Positions 6,036 through 11,032 of a DNA stretch of 11,032 nt are shown piece after piece. The DNA lies in the NCBI GenBank assembly GCA_030671005.1, contig DAOVAN010000042.1, positions 1 to 11,032 on the forward strand. The letters run 5' to 3'. The notes beneath the pieces were generated by a model. That model worked only from the letters and a program-made list of their open reading frames with translations, ran no database searches and had not been told where the DNA came from. The DNA is from Caldifarciminota bacterium. GTDB taxonomy: Bacteria; Hydrothermota; Tepidihabitantia; SM23-42. How positions within the stretch are numbered: the stretch's first letter is position 1; each line of letters begins with the position of its first letter. Position numbers and translations under genes: made by a program.

Positions 6036-8117
6036 TTACTCCTGCGTCTTTCCTCCCTCGATGACGATCTGGGAGAAATCGGCAAATTGCATGAACAGTG
6101 CACTAATGGAATTGACGAGTGCAAGACGATTATCCCTTAACTTCACCTCCTTGCACATCACCAAGACATCATCAAAAAATTTATCGATCGCGGATCTCAT
6201 CTCCAACAATAATTTGAGAACCTCCGTATAGCTCTTGTTATCAATCATCACTGCGAGATTTGGTCCAACCCTGGCTTTCACTTTCAGTAGATCTTTTTCT
6301 GCAGGTTCCTTGACCAATTCTTCGTTAATTACAGCAATTTTCTTCACGCCCTTCAGTATATTCCGGACCCGCTTTTGACCAATGACCAGTTTTACAAACT
6401 CCGGCTTGTCTCGGAAATCCTTGAGCGCTTCGCAGCGCATCCGCGCATCCGCCACATTTCCCTGCCAAGTTGCGAGTACCGCATTGATTTCGTCGTATCG
6501 ATATCCTTTATCCTGAAGATAGCGTGTCATTCTTTCAATGAAAAATTCAGTCAAGACGCTGATGTCGAACTTCTTCTTGTACAACTCCAGCACCTTGTCG
6601 ATTGCGCGGAAGAGTGAAATGTCAAGTGTGCGATCGTCAAGCAACCTTACCACTGCATAGCCATTCCTCCGAACCGCAAGTGGATCATACGAACCGCTCG
6701 GACGATTGCCACTAAGGAATGCGCCAACGACATTGTCTAATTTGTCCATTATTGAAAGACAAGCACCAACCAGAGTCTTAGGAAGTGTATCACCCACAAA
6801 CCTTGGTTGATAATGTTCACTTATTGTCTTGGCCACTTGCTCGCTCTCACCACTTGCCTTTGCATAGTAACCACCCATGATACCTTGCAGCGACGTGAAT
6901 TCTTTTTCTCTTACCATCTCCGAAAGCAGATCGGCCTTACACAGAAGCGCGGCCCGTTTTAGTGCTTTGTTTTCAGCACTTGGCAACCACTTGACCACCT
7001 CCGCAAAATCCCTCAAGCGCACTGCCTTGTCATGGAGTGTACCCAGGTCTTTCAACCACATCATCCCCTTTGTCTGCTCCTGCATGCTCTGCAACCCGGT
7101 CTTCGTGTCATTCTGGTAAAAGAAAAGGGCATCCTGTAAACGCGCCTCCATCACTCTGCTGTAACCGGCCTGGACATTTTGCAGCGCCTTCTTCTTTGCG
7201 CTGAAAACATACACGAATTCGTTTGTGTCCTTTATCCAAATAACGTTGCCGTGCGCCCGCAGCACAGTCATAAGAATCTCTTCTGGAAGCTTCATATACT
7301 GTGGATTGAATTCACCGATAACAACCTCTGGGTACTCAGTCGTACAATTTATCTCCTCAATCATTGCGTCACTATAGACAGGTTTACCTTTCGATTTTGC
7401 TACTGACTGTTTTAACCTAGTGAGTATTATCTTTTTCCGTTCGTTGGGATCAACCACGACTCCGCCGTGCCGTAAGAAATTTATGTATTCTCTCGGTTTC
7501 TCAAGACGTATCGGTTTGAAAGAAAAATGCTGATTAGGCCACGAATAGCGATTTGCCTGGACATCTGCATAATCAAAGCGCAATGGCTTCTTGTCCAGCA
7601 ACGCGACTATCCAACGAATGGGCCGTGGAAATCTAGCCTTCTTCTCATTCCAAACCATGGTCTTAGGGAATTCCAGACTCTTTATTATCCTAGGTATATT
7701 GCTGTGCAGAATGTTTTCGGTTGACGCACCTGTAATTTCCTTTCTACCATACGCATAATCACCCCTCTTCGTGCGTTTGCTAACAATCTCAGATGGTTTC
7801 AGTTTTTTTGCTTTCATGAAACCCAAGAGCTTATCGGTTGGTTTTCCCTTTGCGTCATAAGCGAACTTCTTGGGCGGACCTTGTATCTCGACAATCTGGG
7901 GCTTTTGTCTGCGGCTCAAACCGAGCACAAGTGTACCCATGCGCCGCGGAGTATAAATGGTTCTGATTGAACGATAGAATATTTTCTTCTCTTTAAGCAA
8001 ATTCTCTATTTTGGCCGTCAGTTCTTCAGCCGCCGGTTTCAGGAACCTGGGGGGAAATTCTTCAAAGCCGATTTCCAACAGGAAATCAATCATCTGGTAA
8101 GGTTGCTTGCTCATCAT
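6036..8117 (-). CDS. glyS: Glycyl-tRNA synthetase beta subunit
   Basis: Beta chain of the bacterial alpha2-beta2 GlyRS; it binds tRNA-Gly and supports the catalytic alpha chain. At 693 residues it has the usual length. Family signatures in order: DFLLEIGFEEFPPRF (11-25), PTDKLLGFMK-type repeats near 93-102, MVWNEKKARFPRPIRWIVAL (154-173), the HD-like region from H362/D363 to KADLLSEMV (394-402), LQGIMGGYYA and ASGE (410-424), GSYDPLAVRRNGYAVVRLL (475-493), and a helical anticodon-binding tail. The gene starts 32 bp inside glyQ. GAGGAAG upstream favours the paired ATGs at 8117 or 8114, with spacing best for 8114, over the ATG at 8093, although the family's conserved segment starts only near the latter. 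It ends with TAA directly before aspS, in the same frame. Confidence 0.97.
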   Translation of the reverse strand: MMSKQPYQMIDFLLEIGFEEFPPRFLKPAAEELTAKIENLLKEKKIFYRSIRTIYTPRRMGTLVLGLSRRQKPQIVEIQGPPKKFAYDAKGKPTDKLLGFMKAKKLKPSEIVSKRTKRGDYAYGRKEITGASTENILHSNIPRIIKSLEFPKTMVWNEKKARFPRPIRWIVALLDKKPLRFDYADVQANRYSWPNQHFSFKPIRLEKPREYINFLRHGGVVVDPNERKKIILTRLKQSVAKSKGKPVYSDAMIEEINCTTEYPEVVIGEFNPQYMKLPEEILMTVLRAHGNVIWIKDTNEFVYVFSAKKKALQNVQAGYSRVMEARLQDALFFYQNDTKTGLQSMQEQTKGMMWLKDLGTLHDKAVRLRDFAEVVKWLPSAENKALKRAALLCKADLLSEMVREKEFTSLQGIMGGYYAKASGESEQVAKTISEHYQPRFVGDTLPKTLVGACLSIMDKLDNVVGAFLSGNRPSGSYDPLAVRRNGYAVVRLLDDRTLDISLFRAIDKVLELYKKKFDISVLTEFFIERMTRYLQDKGYRYDEINAVLATWQGNVADARMRCEALKDFRDKPEFVKLVIGQKRVRNILKGVKKIAVINEELVKEPAEKDLLKVKARVGPNLAVMIDNKSYTEVLKLLLEMRSAIDKFFDDVLVMCKEVKLRDNRLALVNSISALFMQFADFSQIVIEGGKTQE
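6039..6043 (-). promoter_or_regulatory. Shine-Dalgarno that points to an AUC start for aspS
   Basis: AGGAG on the minus strand covers the last codons of glyS, followed by the glyS stop TAA (6038-6036), ACT, and then ATC at 6032-6030. The 6-nt spacing is normal for translation initiation. No other start-like codon follows within range in this frame. Confidence 0.6.
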
Positions 8118-8964
8118 TCTTCCTCAAGTACAACTCTGCTGCCTGGTTAGCAAGAGCCCTGACGCGCCCAATGTACTTTGCCCTTTCCGAAATGCTTATC
8201 GTACCACGCGCCTCCAACAGATTAAATATGTGTGAGCATTTTATCGCGTGATCATAACCCGGATATACCAATCCTTCTTCCAGCAATCTTTTAGCTTCGT
8301 CTTCATAACTGTTGAATAGCGATAACAGCAAATCAGGTGGCGCCGATTCGAAGTTGTACTTTGAATATTCGACTTCGTTCTGACGATACACATCACCCCA
8401 CGTGAGTGTATTATTCCACTTGACATCGAACACCGACGATACGTCCTGTAGGATCATTGTCATTCTTTCAAGACCATAGGTGATCTCCACTGGTATGATC
8501 TGGAGATCCACACCCCCTGCCTGTTGAAAATAGGTGAACTGAGTCACCTCAAGGCCGTCGAGCCAAACTTCCCAACCCAAACCCCAAGCACCCAGGGTAG
8601 GCGATTCCCAATCATCCTCGACGAATCGTACCTCGTGTTCCTTCAGTTTTACACCAAGACACTCCAGAGACTCGAGGTAGATCTGCTGAATATCTGACGG
8701 TGCTGGTTTCATGATCACCTGGCACTGGTAGAATTGCTGAAAGCGCAACGGATTTTGAGCATATCTCCCATCTCTTGGCCTTTTCGATATCTCTAGATAG
8801 CATACGTTCCATGGTTTACGGTCGAGAATTCTCAGAAATGTCGCCGGATTAAAAGTGCCCGCTCCAACCTCGGAATTATAGGGTTCGAAAATCAAACATC
8901 CTCGCTTCTGCCAATACTGTTTGAGATTGATTATCACGTTCTCAAAGGTATAGAACTTCTTCAC
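8086..8964 (-). CDS. glyQ: Glycyl-tRNA synthetase alpha subunit
   Basis: Catalytic alpha chain of the alpha2-beta2 GlyRS; activates glycine with ATP and transfers it to tRNA-Gly. The 292 residues match the family length. Diagnostic stretches are YWQKRGCLIFEPYNSEVGAG, NPATFLRIL, RPRDGRYAQNPLR, FYQCQVIMKP, the strongly conserved RFVEDDWESPTLGAWGLGWE, and GLEVTQFTYFQQAGG with VEITYGLERM. A small deviation is YLEISKRP where most members have a Pro before Ser. The start is GTG at 8964, which overlaps the TGA of the HD gene by 4 bp (GTGA). A GAGGAG Shine-Dalgarno lies 8 nt upstream (8978-8973), so the two genes are probably coupled in translation. The 3' end overlaps glyS by 32 bp. Confidence 0.98.
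   Translation of the reverse strand: MKKFYTFENVIINLKQYWQKRGCLIFEPYNSEVGAGTFNPATFLRILDRKPWNVCYLEISKRPRDGRYAQNPLRFQQFYQCQVIMKPAPSDIQQIYLESLECLGVKLKEHEVRFVEDDWESPTLGAWGLGWEVWLDGLEVTQFTYFQQAGGVDLQIIPVEITYGLERMTMILQDVSSVFDVKWNNTLTWGDVYRQNEVEYSKYNFESAPPDLLLSLFNSYEDEAKRLLEEGLVYPGYDHAIKCSHIFNLLEARGTISISERAKYIGRVRALANQAAELYLRKNDEQATLPDD
8119..8125 (-). promoter_or_regulatory. Shine-Dalgarno of glyS inside glyQ
   Basis: GAGGAAG on the minus strand lies 4 to 7 nt before the two ATG codons at 8117 and 8114. It decides for these starts over the internal ATG at 8093, which has no such sequence in front of it. Confidence 0.65.
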
Positions 8965-9506
8965 AGGCCAAGCTCCTCAGAGATACCCTGCATACCTTCA
9001 AGACAGACTTTCACGAATTCATCCAATTCCATTCCTAAATTCTTGCACGCCGTTATCTGCTCCCTGTTTGCACCTGCCGCGAACCTTTTTTCCTTGAAAC
9101 GTCTCCCTATGAAATCGACGTCCAGGGCGCTCAGCTTTTTGTCCGGGTGCATGAGAGCACTGGCCACTATGAGCCCGGTCAAGGGATCGGTTGAAAACAA
9201 GGCCCAATCCAGCTTCGACCTGGGTGGCAAGTGTCCTGAATGCACCTTCACTGCGTACACTATCTGATCCTCCAGACCCATTTTCTCTAGCAGATCAGCA
9301 CCCACCAGGCCGTGACGAGTCGGATCAGCACTCGTTTCCTCATAATCGACATCATGAAGCAATCCAGCCAATGCCCATATCTCCTCATCCTCACCAAGGC
9401 GACGCGCCAATGTCTTCAAACAAGCCTCAACGGCGAGGCAATGCTTAAAAAGATTCTTATTTTTCAACCTTTCTGACAACAGTTTGAATGCATCTTCTCT
9501 CGTCAT
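8961..9506 (-). CDS. HD-domain phosphohydrolase of unknown substrate
   Basis: A 181-residue, single-domain soluble protein with an HD metal-binding fold. It has H22 (FKHCLAVE), the HD pair H51-D52 in LAGLLHDVDYEE, His in the KVHSGH segment (89 or 92) and D107 in FSTDPLTGLIVAS, which together give the H...HD...D ligand set. The domain is typical of small metal-dependent phosphohydrolases; the substrate, perhaps a nucleotide, cannot be told. It is the first gene of the glyQ-glyS-aspS operon and overlaps glyQ by 4 bp. That suggests either a housekeeping role near translation or simply shared expression. The ATG at 9506 lacks a Shine-Dalgarno and lies 8 nt after a good -10 box, so the mRNA seems leaderless. 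Confidence 0.85.
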   Translation of the reverse strand: MTREDAFKLLSERLKNKNLFKHCLAVEACLKTLARRLGEDEEIWALAGLLHDVDYEETSADPTRHGLVGADLLEKMGLEDQIVYAVKVHSGHLPPRSKLDWALFSTDPLTGLIVASALMHPDKKLSALDVDFIGRRFKEKRFAAGANREQITACKNLGMELDEFVKVCLEGMQGISEELGL

Positions 9507-9514
9507 AGATAATT

Positions 9515-9542
9515 ATTATGTATATATTTCTAAAAAAGTCAA
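9515..9542 (-). promoter_or_regulatory. Promoter of the HD-glyQ-glyS-aspS operon, nearly leaderless
   Basis: On the minus strand TTGACT (9542-9537), a 16-nt spacer rich in A and T, and CATAAT (9520-9515), five of six to consensus. The expected start is near 9508, two bases before the ATG at 9506, which leaves no room for a ribosome site. This is inferred from box match and spacing. Confidence 0.7.
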
Positions 9543-9630
9543 GAAAAATATTGTTTCTTGGGACTATAACCCATGTGTTTCCCCCATAATCCATTAAATC
9601 AAAGCACTTTTCAGCGATTATCGCGCCGTG

Positions 9631-9658
9631 TTGATTTTCAGCCTATTATCGTTATAAT
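9631..9658 (+). promoter_or_regulatory. Promoter of the patatin-like gene, leaderless
   Basis: TTGATT (9631-9636), a 16-nt spacer, and a perfect TATAAT (9653-9658). The ATG at 9664 is only 5 nt after the -10 box, at the expected transcription start. No Shine-Dalgarno is present. It diverges from the HD operon promoter, with about 88 bp between the two -35 boxes. Confidence 0.7.
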
Positions 9659-9663
9659 AATCT

Positions 9664-10473
9664 ATGCTTGCTTTGGTCCTGGGCGGCGGCGGCGCAAAGG
9701 GCTATGCTCATATCGGGGTAATCAGGTATCTGGAGGAACTCCATATTAAACCTCAGCTCATTGTCGGCGCGAGCATGGGCGCGCTCATCGCTGGATTCTA
9801 CGCAGCCGGATTCAATTCTGAAGACCTCCAGAGATTATCACAGGGTGTGAATAGGAGGCTAAAAGGGTGGCTTTTCAGACCTTGCCTGTCAAGACGGGGG
9901 CTCATCTCCGGCGATAATATCACAAAGTACCTAACCGTGCATCTTGGCCACAGACTCATCGAACAGCTGCCCATGAAGTATGCAGCGATTGCGACCGACA
10001 TCGACACGGGCGAAGAGGTCGTCATTGACCGAGGCGAGCTGGTTTCGGCAATTAGGGCGGCCATCTCCGTACCTGTCATCTTCATACCTTACAAGTACAT
10101 GGGCCGAACCTTAGTCGACAGCATTGGCAACAGTCTACCCATAAGCATCGCAAAGTTACTCGGCGGTCACCATATAATCGCCGTCAATGTACTGCATAGA
10201 ACTGGATACCAGCAGGTTACAATATCAGAAAAGGAATCATCAAACCGAACACGCACTATGATCGGCACGCTCGAAGCCACAATCACTAACTTCGTCTCGA
10301 GAGCGATCGCTAACGAAATGAGGCATCTGCAGCAAGGAATATCGCTCGATATTAACACGGAAGGTATTGGGATGACGCAGTTCGAAAAGGCCCTACCAGC
10401 CATCGAGTGCGGATACAGCGAGGCCGCCAAGTGCGAGGAATTGCTACGTGATTTCATGGAATCACTATCATAG
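9664..10473 (+). CDS. Patatin-like phospholipase (serine acyl hydrolase)
   Basis: A 269-residue bacterial patatin-type esterase or phospholipase of the RssA/YchK size class, without signal peptide, so presumably cytoplasmic or membrane-associated. The oxyanion-hole glycines GGGGAKGYAHIG (7-18) are followed by the nucleophile elbow GASMG with Ser37. The catalytic Asp is expected at D152 in LVDSIGNSLPI, where most members have DGG or DGA; here the first Gly is Ser. TDIDTGEEVVID and AIRAAISVPVIFIP are also family-typical. The C-terminal 75 residues are variable and mostly helical. The substrate is unknown. The ATG at 9664 directly follows the -10 box and gives the standard N-terminus MLALVLGGGGAKG. 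It stands alone, divergent from the tRNA-synthetase operon. Confidence 0.9.
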   Translation: MLALVLGGGGAKGYAHIGVIRYLEELHIKPQLIVGASMGALIAGFYAAGFNSEDLQRLSQGVNRRLKGWLFRPCLSRRGLISGDNITKYLTVHLGHRLIEQLPMKYAAIATDIDTGEEVVIDRGELVSAIRAAISVPVIFIPYKYMGRTLVDSIGNSLPISIAKLLGGHHIIAVNVLHRTGYQQVTISEKESSNRTRTMIGTLEATITNFVSRAIANEMRHLQQGISLDINTEGIGMTQFEKALPAIECGYSEAAKCEELLRDFMESLS

Positions 10474-10570
10474 GGAATTCATCCCCTCATCCAGGCACAA
10501 AACCCCGCCCGAAACAGTGGACACTCGATCCTAGAGCAAAAACAGCCATACACGCCAGCACTCGGCAATG

Positions 10571-10599
10571 TTGACTTCATGCCCAATACAGGTTATAAT
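10571..10599 (+). promoter_or_regulatory. Strong promoter of the cyclic-2,3-DPG-synthetase-like gene
   Basis: TTGACT (10571-10576), a 17-nt spacer and a perfect TATAAT (10594-10599). The expected start near 10606 leaves a short leader that contains the Shine-Dalgarno AAAGGAGG (10608-10615), 7 nt before the ATG at 10623. This is the best promoter in the window and shows that this gene does not depend on read-through from the patatin gene. Confidence 0.8.
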
Positions 10600-10622
10600 A
10601 GGGGTCGAAAGGAGGAATTCGT

Positions 10623-11032
10623 ATGCGGCGCGTCATTATCATGGGTGCAGCAGGAAGAGATTTCCACAATTTTAACCTTTTCTTTAGAAACAATCGAGAT
10701 TTCAAAGTCATTTGTTTTACTGCAACCCAAATACCCAATATAGCTAACCGACTTTACCCGAAAGAATTGGCTGGTAAAGGTTATCCACGTGGTATAGCCA
10801 TAATGCCCGAGACGGAGATAGCTCGTCTGATAAAAAAACATAAGGTTGACATCGTCGTCTTCTCATACTCCGACATACCACATAGCTACGTCATGAACAA
10901 AGCATCAGAGGTCATGGCCGCGGGCGCAGATTTCTGGCTACTGGGACCCAAGTCTTCAATGCTGAAATCAAAACGCAAGATAGTATCGATCTGTGCGGCA
11001 AGAACTGGCTCTGGCAAAAGCCAGACAACACG
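10623..11032 (+). CDS. Cyclic 2,3-diphosphoglycerate synthetase-like P-loop protein, cut off by the window edge
   Basis: The first 136 residues are visible. The N-terminus MRRVIIMGAAGRDFHNFN, then FTATQIPNIANRLYPKELAG, FSYSDIPHSYVMNKAS, AGADFWLLGPKSSMLKSK and a P-loop ARTGSGKSQTT (126-136) are the hallmark order of the family of archaeal cyclic 2,3-diphosphoglycerate synthetase. In methanogens that enzyme closes 2,3-diphosphoglycerate into a cyclic solute with ATP. Many bacteria have homologues whose role is not established, so the reaction here is uncertain; a nucleotide-driven ligase or GTPase-like activity is likely. Usual length is about 440-460, so roughly 300 residues are missing. Start ATG 10623 is set by AAAGGAGG 7 nt upstream. 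It has its own strong promoter. Confidence 0.88.
   Translation, partial: MRRVIIMGAAGRDFHNFNLFFRNNRDFKVICFTATQIPNIANRLYPKELAGKGYPRGIAIMPETEIARLIKKHKVDIVVFSYSDIPHSYVMNKASEVMAAGADFWLLGPKSSMLKSKRKIVSICAARTGSGKSQTT

Noticed and set aside
10474..10570. Possible terminator or small gene after the patatin gene
   Set aside because: I see no stable hairpin with a T-run and no open frame with a ribosome site there.

Overview
The window is ordinary-looking bacterial chromosome of moderate GC with no mobile-element genes, rRNA or tRNA genes. The two-subunit glycyl-tRNA synthetase, a bacterial-type AspRS with a GAD-type insertion, an NtrC-type regulator and a bacterial homologue of archaeal cyclic 2,3-diphosphoglycerate synthetase point to an uncultured or deep-branching Gram-negative-type bacterium. 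A candidate phylum such as WOR-3 is possible, but this is a guess from gene content, not a placement.

Layout. Minus strand, read right to left: an HD-domain phosphohydrolase (9506-8961), glyQ (8964-8086), glyS (8117-6036) and aspS (6032-4338) form one tightly packed translation-enzyme operon. It is driven by a good sigma-70-type promoter directly in front of the HD gene. A 377-bp gap then holds a separate promoter and a structured leader. The leader precedes a two-gene unit: a secreted or membrane bactofilin-like protein (3960-2800) and, 4 bp later, an NtrC-family sigma-54 activator (2795-1458). After a repeat-filled spacer, pyrG (CTP synthase) has its own promoter and runs off the left edge. 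Plus strand: a patatin-like phospholipase (9664-10473) diverges from the HD gene, followed by a cyclic-2,3-DPG-synthetase-like P-loop protein that runs off the right edge.

Two themes stand out. First, three genes that open transcripts (pyrG, the HD gene and the patatin) have promoter -10 boxes only 5 to 8 nt before their ATG and no Shine-Dalgarno, so they look leaderless. Most genes inside operons, and the two genes with real leaders, carry Shine-Dalgarno sequences; the NtrC-type gene, 4 bp behind its partner, does not. Second, aspS has no ATG, GTG or TTG at its conserved N-terminus. Its best start is an AUC codon 6 nt after a Shine-Dalgarno and immediately behind the glyS stop, in the same frame.

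The most promising undescribed elements are the putative AUC start of aspS, the structured leader before the bactofilin-like gene, and a degenerate tandem repeat family between the regulator gene and pyrG that reaches into the regulator's stop codon.
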